From Diospyros lotus (Eukaryota; Streptophyta; Magnoliopsida; Ericales; Ebenaceae), in the NCBI RefSeq assembly GCF_014633365.1, contig NC_068352.1, forward strand, positions 62,001 to 126,000: a stretch of DNA of 64,000 nt. Reading direction: 5' to 3'. Shown here in pieces: positions 1-13,153 of the stretch (positions are counted from its first letter, which is position 1; every line of letters starts with the position of its first letter). The notes beneath the pieces are model-generated. The model did not search any database and was not told the DNA's origin. It was given only the letters and a program-made list of their open reading frames with translations. The translations under genes and the position numbers were made by a program.

Positions 1-2869
1 CAACACATCACCCTTATTCCTTTAGTGTGAATTTGATTAGGTGCCAGGGTAGCCCTCTCTTCAAAGATTGGGCCCAAGCGACTTCCATTTACAGCTTGGC
101 TCTGTTCTTTACTATCAATCGAGCTTCGGGCTTGACTTTTCCAACATATAGAAATCCATTTCTTTGTAGCGAATCAACGACTCAATTTAATTGCATAGTC
201 ATTGACCTTGTCTAGTGGTGCAACTTAAACATTCATGAATTCTTCAAATGACATTAAGGTCCCCTCCTTACGGTTGTTTGAAGCGAGGAGAGAAGTCGAT
301 TAACTTGGTGTGCACTAGTGGACCATTTTCTTAAATCCATCTGGCCCTTCATTTATCTACCCCTTTTTCTTATTTTCCTTATTCATATTCGAGGGATTCA
401 GAGGATCAAAAATACTTAAAACCTTTGTTTGTTCGAAATATCTGTCAGCTCGAGTAATCAATTTTTTCAAGGAGATCACTGGCCAAAAGCGAGATTATCT
501 CAGCAGTATACATGGTATTCCCTGGAGATATGTTGTAATTACCATGTTGACCCGAAAATTGGGTGCTTTAAAAGTGGAATTTTTGGAATGATTGTAATAT
601 TGTCTCAGTGACTCGTACAATCTTGGTCAAATGCTGAGCAGATACATAGGATCTTCCTTTCCTTCGAGCATCTGTCAGGCGCGTGGTCGTGTTATCCACG
701 TTGTGCTAGGCGTTATGGGATTTATCCTTTTCTAATGCGTTGGCAGAAATAGAAGCTTAGACATCAATAGGGGTGCTTGCCTAGGTAAATCGATAGAAAT
801 CAATGTGTTCTCTTGCTCATAACTTTCTCTATGACCTTCAAAGGTTCTATATTGGGTCATCCGTAGTGCCCTAGGTGTAGATGATCATGAATGAAGGACT
901 TAAGCTGGACTTTCACTTCTCCTGAAGGTCGTGTTTTTAACAAACTCTTCGCGACTGACTATTTTTCAGGCCCATTAACGTCTTCTAATTGTCTTATCAT
1001 CGGCGACATGCTCACAAGGAAGCACTTGAATGATTTTAACTCATGTTTCTTAGAGTCATGTTTCCTGGGGGCTTTTCTTAAACCAATTTGGATGACGAGG
1101 ATTCTGAGGAGTTGGACGTGATCTTTTTATTGGAAATGCGAGTTGAAGTCCTTTGACGATCACATTATGTTATGAATGTGTCTTGGTCTTTCCTTAATCC
1201 GTCATATTTGGTGGGCAAAACAACTAGTGCCACTTTAACAAGGACTTAGGGGTGCTCGTGGCCACTTAAGGATTTCATCTTAGGGCTATTGAGGGCTCAT
1301 GAAAACCTGTATGCAATCCTCTAATAGCTTCATATTGGAGGACCCCATCGATGAGTACATACGGGGCGCATTGGTTGGTGTCCCTTCTTATACCCAACTA
1401 ATTTCTGGCACTAGCAGATTTGGTTGTTCTCATCATCAAAGTTAGCTTCTTCTCAGTTTTCCATAGACAGTGCCAAATTGTTGTTGCAAAAAATACAACA
1501 ATTATAATTTGTAATGTGGGATGCTAGAGTCACAGCAGAGCGAGGCGAACAGCTAGCAGGTGTTTACTTGTGGAAGTGTACGTTAGGTAGCTCCGATCTC
1601 CTATTATCTATTCGGAGGTCTTGAATAAACCCTCGAGGGTATTTTTGGTAATAGATTAATCCATCCGGGAGTAACCTCTTGCATATTTGGAGTATAACTA
1701 CGCTCACAAGAACAAGTTAGAAGACACGCGGGGATTCTTCACTTGCGTATGCCCTCTGATGCTTAAGTCAGTACAGGAAAGAAAATAATGTAATAAATAA
1801 AAGAGATGATTAATAAATATTAATGTGCACCCTTCCTGACAAGAGAGGGTCTAATCATGTCATGAGCACTAGGGTGGGCTTAAGAGGAATCCCTCAGGAA
1901 GGCTGAATTACCTAGGGAGTTCTCCGGGAGAAAGAGGGCCTCACGGCAGGCTACAATAGCGGATTCTTGGCCTTTAAGGGGCCTAGCCAAATGAAGTTCC
2001 GGGTTGACAAGATACTTCTAGATGTTGTCTATTACTCTAAATTTGACATACCTTCGAGATGAGATCCCAATTGTACAAGGTGGTGATTAATTCCTTTAAA
2101 AGGAGTCGTAATATGATTAATTAACTCTTCCCTACTTAACTTAATTAATTTCTTGCATCATATATAATTAATCAATTATATTTATGCTTTTACATATATT
2201 TAAGATGAAGGACTATTGAAGAGTGCATGGACCAAGCCCAAAGCGTAGGCCCATTGGACACCTAAAATGACTTGATAGACACACGCATGGTCCATGCACA
2301 TTGTGTATTATACTAACCACTTCACCTTGCACGTTATGGATAATTTTATATTTGTATGATATATGGGTGTGCATAATGGGTGAATTGCAATTGAAGGTTA
2401 CAGGGGATAAGCCACATAGCCATAGTCATGGAGCCCTGTGGGCACTTGCTTAAAGAATTGGATTGCATGTGATCGAATTAAATATACTTAAATATATGAT
2501 TGTATGCTAAACATATTCAAATGTAATTTAATATATATATATATATATGATTGTATGTTGAACATATTCAAATGTGATTTAATATTTATATTTTGTTGAG
2601 ATATTGCAATTAGATAGTGGCAGCATGTGATATGCCTGTAGCCCAATTACATATTATATTTCCAATATACATGCTCATGGGTTGCTATTTGAATATTGGC
2701 ATATTAATATACACCTTCATGGGTTGCAAGGCATAATATGTTTTTTTAATATAAGTGCATCCCAATTGCTATTTGTATATTGGCACATCAATATTATATT
2801 TGAATATTGCCGAGAGATGCAACAATTGCCAAGACTGTATCTCACAACTGTACAAGTTCATTTACACTT
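1..2869. other. Unassigned repetitive region, no gene supported
   Basis: Every frame is broken every few tens of codons and no protein motif was recognised. The first 2 kb has the texture of an old retroelement, with stop-riddled long stretches and phrases such as 'ggaaggctgaattacctagg', but I could not find paired LTRs, a primer site or a target duplication. From about 2.1 kb the sequence becomes AT-rich, with short duplicated blocks. A decayed LTR element is the likeliest origin, but this is inference. Confidence 0.4.
2486..2594. repeat. Short tandem duplication around a (TA)n tract
   Basis: A block of about 45 bp containing 'atgattgtatgctaaacat' followed by 'attcaaatgtaatttaat' occurs twice, separated by a (TA)n run near 2530-2547. 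The copies differ at a few bases. Further degenerate copies of a 'tattggcatattaatat' phrase follow at 2690-2810. This looks like replication slippage in AT-rich DNA. Confidence 0.6.
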
Positions 2870-3127
2870 AATTCCCTTTTGTGAATTATTAATCTCATTT
2901 ATCTCCTCATAAATACAAAAATGAGATTTAATTCACTTACATACTTAATTCCACCTAGGAATTATTTTTAATTTATCAAAATACCCTTTTTATTGGACTT
3001 TACTATCCAAATTATCAAAATGCCCCTCTCATAGGGCACAATTATTCTCAAGGATCCTTCACCTTTTTAAGGGCATTTTTGAAAGTTTCTCACTTCCTTT
3101 CTCATTCTCTTAACACCGGGTGTTACA
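2870..3127 (-). repeat. Truncated 3' LTR of the gypsy element
   Basis: About 250 bp closely matches the right-hand LTR (11170-11436), for example 'cctaggaattatttt' and 'cacaattattctcaaggat' in both. The match stops near 2870, where unrelated AT-rich sequence begins, so most of this LTR was deleted or displaced. Confidence 0.75.
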
Positions 3128-3140
3128 TTCCACCCCCTTT
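3128..3140 (-). other. Polypurine tract of the gypsy element
   Basis: The minus strand reads aaagggggtggaa immediately before the 3' LTR start (tgtaac). This is the expected position and composition of a polypurine tract, which primes plus-strand DNA synthesis. Confidence 0.7.
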
Positions 3141-6100
3141 AAAAGAATTTCGCCCTCGAAATTCACTTTACCATACTCTCATGTCCAAGACAATCACATT
3201 CTCGGGGTATTCTCCAAATCCCCCGTTCGTAAATCTCATAGCCTAACCATTGCTCAGTTTTACCTCGGGCTATTCCCATCCCAAGGCTTCGCTTAGGCTT
3301 TTGGGTCCTTTGTTTCTCAAGGACATTCGTCAACCAAATACCGCTTTGGCCTCTCACCAAATCGCACCACTAGTCCCTGGTCATGCTTACTGCAACGATG
3401 TCCATCTCCAGATAAATTTTCTCTGCCTCGTGGCATCGCTTTACAATCCATTTCTCATTTTCCCATCAATCGAAACAAATACTCTCTAATATTGCATCAC
3501 TGATCAGTCTACCACGATTTTACGCTGGTCCAACTAGTAACATCTTAACACTGATCATCAGCCGCAATGTCACTTCTAGTGCCCACAAGACATTCTGACA
3601 CCCATTCCACCATGGCATACAATCATTAATCACATGCATGCATAGCTTCAATCGATCCTCATGGCAACTTCTCATTATCGATCAACTAACCATGCTAGCA
3701 TTTCATGGGAAGCAACCATTTGGCCCATCTAACCAAATTTGACCATTCAATATATGGCCTACTACCTTGACCAGCCGACCTTCATTTATCGATATGATTA
3801 TGCATACTCAACGTACCCAACACCATGTCAGGCTATTTCACATTTCAACCATACGTGCACTACCCAAGTCCACCTCGAGCTTGGCAATGCACGCACCATT
3901 ACATTCTCACCTCGAGCTTAACCATGCTCAGGCCACAACCTTCTCCCAACTAAGAGTTCTTCGCATTAGTGCACAGAGATACTTTGGCCTTCCTTACTGG
4001 TAGATATTACTCGCTAGTAGGGGTCTCATACCCATACCAGGGAACTCTTCACTAAGCAACCCCCTTCAATTCTTCACCCCATTTCAGCTTTTACAATCAT
4101 GTCCCATGCTAGGCCTTACCTTAGCTGTTAAACCCTACCACGAGTTAGAGATCCTACCATTGCGCTTAAAGACTTAGAACCATTAACCAACCCTCATCAT
4201 CACCCATGGTGCGTGGCACAAGTGATCGGCTCATTACTATCTGCACAATCACTTATTGCATCGTACCTATAGGATGACTCGTGCCTTTGGTCCCTTACTA
4301 TAATAAGCTAACATGGTTACACCCCCTACCCTTGTAGCGGTCTTCTAGCCAATTTCACTCGTCCAACTTCAATTTCATTGAAACCTTTCTATTTCCACTA
4401 TTTCTCGGCAAGGCCTCTTACGCTAGAGGTATGAAACCTTTCGGCCAACTTAAATCAGGTTCATTCTTAATTCTCATTATACACCTGACTTAAACCATGC
4501 ATAATAGTTCCCTTTGTCCTCCTCGACCATGACATACTAGGACAGCAACGAATTTCCTTCCACGGTCGTTGCATCTCACTCTTACAAGTCAACTTGACCC
4601 ATACAACCCTAATCTTGGATTAGCCTTTCTCTACCACTTTGCCATTTCTCGGATGGCTTACTAATCCCTTGAAAAACTCCAGCTTCTCCTGAATTCTTCT
4701 TATACCTTTTTCTTTAACCACCTCACATCACTCGGTGAGCGACCACATTGGCTCTAATGCCACCATCATTAGCTAAGATTACTTTTTTCCATCGCTTAGC
4801 GCCACATCCAACTGCAACCGCGACTCCAAAACCATCTACGCCACCGGCTGACTACTCTCACGATGCCGCATGACCATGACCAGCCGCTGCTCGCCGTTGC
4901 TGCTATCAACGGTCGGCACCTTTGGTCACCATTAGCTACCCCTAGTAGGGCACCAATCGTCTCTACTAGCTTCTTTCTTTCACACCCATTAACCCCTAAC
5001 CACGAGGTTAAATCTCATCAATTGCCCACACACCAAGGTATCCCCCTAGTTGTATCACTCACAGCTATCAAGTGATTTCATCACCTAAACACCTTTCCTA
5101 GGAATTAATCTCGTCCCACAAGCTCTTCTTTCGAGCTCTCGTCACCCATTGACGACATCTTAAATTCACCCTCAACTTCCATCTAACCAACTCGATTAGT
5201 TCTAGCTGGATCGCCTAGCTTAACCAACACAACCTTTTTCTAGGAACTACACTTGCAATCATCGACTATAACTTCTATTTAAACTCCACCCACTGGAAAT
5301 CACCCCTACCACTTATGTGGAACTCACACTTCCACTCGATGTCGTAGGAGTCACATTCCTACTTAGGCACTTGCCATCACAATGGCTTTCCCCGGATGAT
5401 CCATCATGTTAGAGTTGTAGCGCCTTAGGAAGTTTATCCCATGGTGCTGCCCCATGCTCAACTTTTTTTGGGAGAACATCTCAAGCTACATAGTCTACAT
5501 TTCAACTTTACCATCTATAACCCTCATTATGGAGTAACACTTCTTCAAGCGGCACAATTCTGCCTTGACCAACCATCTTTTATCACCTCGGATCTCTTTA
5601 TCAAAATTCGTCTGGTTTAGCCATCACAGTACTCGAGCCTCACGCTCCCATCATTACCATCAGGTGCTACCACCTGGCGACTGATACTGTGTCATCAACT
5701 AGAAACCCCTCCACTGCCACATGAGGATACTTCTTCATTTTCACATCTACATATTTAGAACTAACATTAGAATGTGCAATTGCGAGCCTTCACGAATTCT
5801 GAACCATGCCTTAGCCACGCGTTCAGCCTACCACGACTCACATCACAAGATTTGAGATCCCTTTACTTGAAACCTTCGCACGCTTCAATATTCTCATCTC
5901 ATGGTTGGCTTCCCACTCGTAAGTCTCGCCCTCCATGGCACTCACTTATCATTCTAGAACCATTTATCGACTCCACCAATCAACCCATCTTTCCACATTA
6001 CCGTAAGGTTACACTGGGTCCATCATCCCAAATTACCATATCTATTTTGATCAAATTTAACCACAATTGCCTTAGCATCCTTTGGCAAGGAGCATCACCA

Positions 6101-6630
6101 CACATCTTGTTTTCACACCACAAGATATCACCCAATCGATTCATAAACCTTTTGGCTGCCATGATAACCAAAGACGCTACCACGATACCTCAGCCCTCAT
6201 GAAAATTTAGGTCTAACCCAGACATAACCTACAGCAGACCCCAAGTCTTCGGTGTCTAATTGTCTCCACCATAGACGGATTACTCTATATAGAGGGCTGC
6301 AGTCCCTCCTATGAACTAATCGTCTGTATCCAGTGGTCCCTAGCATTAGACTTGTCACCGGTAGGCATCAACCGTAACGTTATTCCCACGCTAGACCCGT
6401 TTCTTTTCCACGGGTTCTTTCTCGAACATCTCGAGACGCTACAACACCTAAATCTTCGCCAAACCACTTCGACACCACTCTTTTGAAATAAATGGCTTAA
6501 CCCCCACTTGGGTGTAATGCCCTAACATCTCTTATTACTCACAACTGAGTAGTGGGACTGACCACAACTTTCGTCACCCCTACCGTGCATCTCACAGATC
6601 TTTAGCCCCTGACCATCTGCATAATCATTG

Positions 6631-6886
6631 TGTTGCCCTGTGCTTTAGGCGAGCCAACACCTGGTCATAATTACCATGTCACTCCCATACACTGGCCCAA
6701 CACTGGTTCCCCATCGTGTTGCCTTGTGTTTTGGAGAGCCAACACCTAATCATCATTACCGTGTCACTCCCATACACTGGCCCAACACTGGTTCCCCATC
6801 GTGTTGCCCTATGCTTTGGAGAGCCAACACCTAATCATCATTACTGTGTTGCTCCCTTACACTGTCCCAACAACAGTTCCCAACAG
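6631..6886. repeat. Three tandem copies of an 85-86 bp unit
   Basis: The unit begins tgttgcc at 6631, 6717 and 6802 and contains 'gagccaacacctaatcatc' and 'actggcccaacactggttc'. The second copy is closest to the third at its start and to the first at its end; the third decays at its end. The array lies inside the gypsy internal region and disrupts any reading frame there. Confidence 0.85.
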
Positions 6887-7948
6887 CATGGCTCAGGTCC
6901 ATCACTGATTTACTTTGCACCTGTAGCGTGACTCCAAGCCTTCCGGTCCCACCTTTGATATCGAACCCGGCATGGCTACCCCACCACGCTCGCAGCCATC
7001 ACCCCGTCAAACTTCCTACTCGACTACTAATCTATCGGAACATTACTACATTCCGCGATTCCTTCTTAGGACTACTCTAGTGTCTTATCCCTTGCAGGAG
7101 GCTATCGGTCTCACCTGACCAAATTTCCTAAGGTGCTGCTTCAGATCTTTGGCATCTAATCGTCACTTATAGTTCACTAAGTTGCTCAGACCCATGGGCC
7201 ATCTGCCCTCATTGCGAGCCAACTCATTAGTCCTCTGCCACATGGTCCATAGCATCAGATCCATCACGATGAGCCTCGTACCTGTAGCATTTTGCTACTA
7301 TAAAACCTCCGCGAGCTACGATGGTTCCACCACCCTCGACCAAAAGTAACCTCAAGCTCCCACCATAAGCCTTGCTCCTCAAGACTTTACGTCTCTTCTT
7401 ACCTAAGAGAATCTCAAACCACTACAACCCTTGAGGCCTCCTGATCTTACCCCACAAGATCACACCTCACAGCTTCCAACCAACATTTGAAAGCTCCAAC
7501 TTTCCATAACAATGGATCCAAGTCCATCATGATTCATTTCGCCACCCAGCTCATCCCAGAGCTTGACTGACAATGATCTCTCCATCCACGATAGACAAGC
7601 TGAGCCTACCTCAAGCTCCAGCACCCATAACCCAAGGCACCTACCAGTACCCTCCAGGTAAATCGAGACCTCTCGTCTCTTCTTGCACACCCATGAATGT
7701 ATTCAGTCACTACACCCGGCCTGGCCTTCTAGCACGCCTCGCTCGAGCTTCCATGACTTGGAATTTAAAATCCGAGGCCTCCACATCACTTACAATGCCC
7801 CTGCCCACTCGACATCCAAAGTTGGCATTTCCTGTGCACGCATAGCCCATGGATGTCCTGTTGCCACACACTTATTGCCCTCGGCCCACACACCCGTTCA
7901 TACCCTTCATTGGGTGACCTCCTTGTCTCCCATCAAGGGTCTCTGACC

Positions 7949-8055
7949 TTAGACGTCATCCCTGACCCCAAGCATCACAATGAGGGTCTATTCACCTCTC
8001 ATCCCTCGACCTTAGGTGTCCCACCCGACCCTAAGCGTCATAACGAGAGTTTAAT
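7949..8055. repeat. Two diverged tandem copies of a unit of about 61 bp
   Basis: 'gaccttagacgtcatccctg' and 'gaccttaggtgtcccacccg' head two neighbouring copies, each followed by 'accc(c)aagc(a/g)tca(c/t)aa'. The copies are old and differ at many positions. The pair is part of the gypsy internal region. Confidence 0.6.
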
Positions 8056-9102
8056 TGGCCCTTCATCCATCATTCACATGAACGGTTACTTGGCCTTTCA
8101 CAACTAGGACTTCTAGTCCTATGGCTCCCACACCCATATCAACACATGCCCAACTCCTTTATCCCTAATCTAGATTTCCCTGGATTCCAACTCGACCCAC
8201 TAAGGATTTTCCATCTCATTATCACGCCTACTAGGGTCCATTTGCCACCCGTCTATCCTTTCCTAGGATAGATCTTGATTCATTATGAACCCAACTAAGG
8301 TCCACTCATACCTTAGGCACATCCCCTCTGGGATCGCTATAGCGATACAATCACACGGCACCATATGCATCCCTCATGCATCACTCATGCCCGACTCCCC
8401 TCGGAGTCTTTCTGCAAGTTACCTACGTCACGCCTACCCTGGCCATGACAGGCATATGCTTCACATGCTCGCTCCATCTAGAGCCTCTCTACAAGCAACT
8501 TTAGCTTACTCCCCTCCCAGAGCTCGTCACACAACCCGTTGACGACTCCCTTCCTTGGGTTTCGAGCTAATTTCAGCCTTAGCTCACCCTAGTTCAAGCA
8601 CACAACCCTTAACACACCACCTTTATGGGAACAACTCCATTCCCTTATACATATTTGACCATATCCCCAACATAGGGATGCTCCGTTAATCCCTTCCTGG
8701 ATTAGATATACCTCAGGCTCTCCTTGCCTCATCATGATTCTTATCATGACTCAGCTTCGTGTCCCCACACGAGTCTCAACACTTCAATTACAAGGAACTC
8801 TCATCCTTAGAACGCTTCATATACCCCAAATTTCAACATTAGGGTTCTTGACACCAACACCCATACTTGGGCTTTTGATTCTTCTTTGCTCGACCCGTAT
8901 ACCTCTCATGAAATATCATCTCAACCTATGATATTTTCCTATTCCTACAACAGGAATACCCGAGCACTCCATTCAAATTGCCACGGACCTCAATGCCCCA
9001 ACCCAACTCCTAGGGTCCTCCGACATGTGGTCTTACTTTCGAGGCCTTTCGATCAAACTTATTCCACATTTTCTGCCAAGCATCCTCCACTCAACACTCC
9101 AA

Positions 9103-9120
9103 CCACCACTCTAATACCAA
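9103..9120 (-). other. tRNA primer binding site of the gypsy element
   Basis: Just inside the 5' LTR the minus strand reads ttggtattagagtggtgg. This is close to the plant initiator-methionine tRNA 3' complement TGGTATCAGAGC with C-to-T changes. It sets the orientation of the element. Confidence 0.65.
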
Positions 9121-9122
9121 AC

Positions 9123-11436
9123 TGTGACGCCCCGTTCCCACATACGGGTGCCACTCGTGAACAATTACCCGAATTGCTCACATGCCCAGCCTGTCGTGAA
9201 AGGTAGACTAAGTTTCAACATGAAACACCCTAGATGGGAACTAGGCTTCGTCCGTCCCTTCCTTAACCCCAGGATCCACTAACAGAATTGGGCTTTAACC
9301 AAATCACACTTGCCTAATTAATTTCCATAAAGTTTGCCCAATCACCATTTTTTTTATTTATTTTAATTCTTCTTCTTTTCAAGAATTCCACTGGGCTCCA
9401 TAAAATTCACCATTTCAATCAACCTATTGATTTTCTCAAAAATTCGAGAAAAAACTCAAAAAATCTATTTTTCAAAAATTCGACATTTATCTCAAAAAAA
9501 TGTCCGAAAAATCCTTTTATTTTGAAAATTTCTCCAGGGTCCAAAATCAATTAGAAAATGCCCCAAAATTCCCAAAATTGGCTAGCGGGGCCTATTGGCA
9601 CTCCTAGGTCCCGCGTGCCTGCTGTGCTGCTTGCTACCCACTGTGGCCCCTTATGGGCCACGTGCGAGCCCCGACTGCTACCACCTGCCAATCTTACTCT
9701 TTTTTTTTTTTTTTTTCTCTTGGGCCTTTCTAACCCAAAATTTTCAAAATTTAAATACCCACTTTTAACATCCCAAAGCCTCATTTCATAAACAATTACT
9801 CATTTTTCTTCTTCCACAACACTCACACAACAAAGAGAAAGATAATACATCTTACACCCACTCATAGTGCTTATTACAACATAAATAAATACAACCACAA
9901 AAATAGGCTTTCATAAGCCATACTATGATCTTGAATCTTCCATCTCATGCATCTACAAGCCATCCCACCATTGCCTTGACTTTCTCATGCCTTGACAACT
10001 TATATGTGAGGGTAAAAACCTCATGAGCTATTAAGCTCAATAAGGGTGCAATGCAAAGTAAATATGAACATAACAAGATTATATGATGTCAAATGCATGC
10101 AAATGTGGGTAGGTCTCTTTGCCCTCACAACCCACCAAGGTTAGAGGTATCAACCCACCATTCCCACCATGTTCCCAAACTACCCTATGGCCATAGGTCT
10201 CATGAACACAATAGAACATGCAAAATGCAACATACACATTTCTGAACCATACTTACAACACATTGCAAGGTCACCCTCCCATGGGGCCATCCCTTATCTT
10301 ATTCTTGAAATTCTTCAATCTTTATCTCAAGAGAGCTCCTATCATCATCTTGATTCCTTCATCTTCTTCTTTCTTTCTTCCTTTCTTTCTTTCTTTCCTT
10401 CTCTAATCACTTGGCTTAAAGCTTAGCCCTCTTCTCTACCTCTATTTTTATAGCCAATATAATCTCCTTTATTCACTTCTTTTATTTCAATGGCAAGAAT
10501 AAATCTTAGCCCTAGGATTTTACTTAAATTGGAAGAATACATCATAGCCTTCCATAACAAGCACAATCTATGTGCTTTGGAGGTTTTAATCTCATCCATT
10601 CAATTTGGAAGATTTGATCTCCACCCTTAAGAGAAAACACACTCTTAATAAGTTGGCAATTCATGCCAACCACAAGCTTCCATCCACCACCATTGGATCA
10701 CAATCTCACTCAAAGATTAATCTCATCCATTGGATTTATTAATTTCTCAACATTTAATAAATGGAGACAATTTTCACACATCAAGAATGAATGACATAAT
10801 TCATTTCTTTTCCTTTTAAATAAATCTCATATTTTCAAAACATTAATGGGAGACCATTTTTATTTCTATTTTGGATTTTCCTTTACTCCACACAATGATG
10901 GCTCCTCATTAATGCAAGAATGACCATTTTTTATTTTTTTTATATTAATTAACTCTCTCATTTCTCTTGGCCAAGAGCCTCCCAAGTGTCACTCCTTGAC
11001 ACCAAACTTGGCTTCTAAGCCTCCATCTTGGCCATTCATGTGGCTCCACCACATTTAATCTCCAATTTAGGGAAAAATAAACTACTTCTTACATATTAAC
11101 ACACTATAATTAATTTTCCCTCTTTAATAAATAAATTCTCTCATGGAATTATACTCCCAAAATTACCAAAATACCCCCTTGTGAATTATTAATCCCATTT
11201 ATCTCCTCATAAATACAAAAATAGGATTTAATTCACTTACATACTTAGTTCCACCTAGGAATTATTTTCAATTTATCAAAATACTTTTTTTATTAGACTT
11301 CACTATCCAAATTACCAAAATGCCCATCTCATAGGGCACAATTATTCTCAAGGATCATTCACCTTTTTAAGGGCAATTTTGGAAGTTTCTCACTTCCTTT
11401 CTCATTCTCTTAACATCGGTAACACTGGGTGTTACA
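9123..11436 (-). repeat. 5' LTR of the gypsy element (2,314 bp)
   Basis: In element orientation it starts tgtaacacccagtg and ends ggggcgtcaca, next to the primer site. It contains AT-rich low-complexity tracts, a poly-T run near 9700 and a CTTT-rich microsatellite at 10366-10405. Only its outermost 260 bp can be compared with the truncated 3' LTR, so age cannot be estimated well. Confidence 0.7.
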
Positions 11437-12900
11437 AACTCCTTAGGAAGGTCTCCTAAAAGGTCTCAGATGTTGGATTATTTTGTCCATTTTTTATGTA
11501 ATTTTACAAAGTTAACGGAAGAGATACATGAGGCATGACATTTTGTAGAAAAACTGCAATCTCTTAAAGGGCCTTAGTACTTTCCTTGTGTTGCTTCCAA
11601 AGTGAACTGACAATGGAGCAATCCTAGACCTCTTAAAGGTCATTCTGAGAAAGTCTCCTAGTTCCTCGAGAAATTCTAAGGACTACTGACAGAAGAATTC
11701 AAGGACTCTTATTTTGGATTGAAAATAGCTGAAGTCAAATTTCAATAGCCTCACCAAACTCTATTAGAAGTACCCCAACCTACTCTGTATCAATACCCAC
11801 CTGAGAATAATAGAAGTCAAAAAAGACAAGGAATATATTAACCTTCACAAGGACGGTTATGTCCAAATTGAGTATCCATAAAAGTGATTTGTTATAGTGG
11901 AAAAGAAATTGCCCGAGTGATATATTTGTACTATCATATGTATAATGGAGTCCGTATATTGTCTAGTATAAAGAGAATTACCTTTTTACTGTACATATCC
12001 CAAGTCGAAACAAAGAACCCGCTTCACCATTCTCCTTCCCCTTATCACAAAAGTCAAAGACAAGACTTACCATGGCAAAGGCCTTTCTTTCACTCTTGGA
12101 AAGAAGTCCTATGTAAGTCATTTCTTCACTTCATTTATTTCAACCACTTGAGATCTTGTGCAAACCATCTTAAATATTTGTGTATACTCGTCTTTTTGAT
12201 CGATTTCCAACAAACGCCACCAATTATTGTCGTTCAAATACAACAACAAGATTTATTTGTCAAAAAAAAACCATCTTAAAATTTTGAATACTTTGCAAAG
12301 AAGAAAATCATCAGAAAGTGTAGGGTATTCCTTATGCAAGTATTTCAATGCTTAAGTCAGATTCTTAAAAATCACATAAGGAATTGCCTAAACTAGTAAA
12401 AAGTGATTTACTTGGGAAAAAATATCCTTATCTACTTATAGATGAAATTGTTGGGAAGCGATAATAATCTTGATATATTGAGGTTAGGATTTGTTGCAGA
12501 TAATGTTCATGATCTCTTGCAAATTTTTAGGAAAAGATTTTAGAGGAAATTGGTTGCTCATTTGTCATGAGAATACTCCACAATGGACTACCCGAGGGAC
12601 TTTTCCAAGGTTTCTTGGTTCTTTTTAACAGAAGGCTATCAAGGAAAGTCTCTTAGGGACCTCTCAGTTAACAGGGTCTTTTGGAACCTCTTTTGTCATT
12701 ATTTTATTTTTCTGACCCTTACACTTTTGAACTTTGAGTTTTATGGGCTTGTTGCTAGGCTTTGGTCAAAAATAATAAAATGGTGTCTAAACAAAAAAAA
12801 TTAATAAACTATAAACATTTTCACAATTAATTTTAAATTACAAAAAAATATCTATACAAATACTTCGAATCACAAAAAATTGAGGGTTTGACCGTAATTT
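11437..12900. other. Intergenic, no gene supported
   Basis: AT-rich sequence with scattered short frames and no recognisable protein motif. A 131-codon frame on the plus strand (11884-12279) shows low-complexity content and no homology that I recognise. Some phrases (cttaagtcag, aaggtctcc) resemble those at 1.7-1.9 kb, so part of it may belong to the same unassigned repeat. Confidence 0.4.
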
Positions 12901-12933
12901 TCTACTTCATAATTCTTTCATCAAACAGAAAAC

Positions 12934-13016
12934 AACGGCACGCTCACATAATGCAATTAATTAAAGGTGGGGGTACTCCTGGAAATACAAAATACTCGTG
13001 CCAAAAGTCGACCGTT
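12934..13016. promoter_or_regulatory. Two AACGG cores upstream of the membrane-protein gene
   Basis: AACGG lies on the plus strand at 12934-12938 and on the minus strand at 13012-13016 (taacggtc), about 140-220 bp before the start codon. AACGG is the core of the mitosis-specific activator element bound by three-repeat MYB factors. Two cores this close are suggestive only, because a five-base motif is common by chance. Confidence 0.3.
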
Positions 13017-13063
13017 ACAGAGTTCAAAATCAGCACAGGCGTTTGAATATACGCTCCTTCCTT

Positions 13064-13066
<3 letters not shown>

Positions 13067-13098
<32 letters not shown>
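13067..13098 (+). repeat. (TC)n microsatellite in the probable 5' UTR
   Basis: A pure TC run of about 32 bp ends 55 bp before the ATG of the membrane-protein gene. Pyrimidine dinucleotide tracts are common in plant 5' UTRs. Its length is likely to vary between individuals. Confidence 0.9.
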
Positions 13099-13100
<2 letters not shown>

Positions 13101-13153
13101 ATCATTCATAGCCTCTATTTGCACCTCTCTCGTGTAATACAATAACACATGCG

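Larger units (their letters stand above)
2870..11436 (-). mobile_element. Degenerate Ty3/gypsy-like LTR retrotransposon
   Basis: Read on the minus strand, the element has a 5' LTR at 9123-11436, a primer binding site at 9103-9120, an internal region of about 6 kb and a polypurine tract at 3128-3140. A truncated 3' LTR lies at 2870-3127. The LTR start (tgtaacaccc), the end (gcgtcaca) and the 3' phrase 'gggcgaaattcttttaaagg' just before the polypurine tract are typical of plant Del/Tekay-type gypsy elements. That clade assignment is from memory of the family, not a search. The internal region has no open frame longer than about 140 codons, and I could not place reverse transcriptase or integrase motifs. 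The plus strand is strikingly C-rich and G-poor here. It is an old, non-autonomous copy. The right flank is aactc; the left end is lost, so a target duplication cannot be tested. Confidence 0.7.

Noticed and set aside
5774..6202. 142-codon plus-strand frame in the gypsy interior
   Set aside because: Opposite to the element's strand, Ser/Pro/His-rich from the C-rich composition, and no motif.
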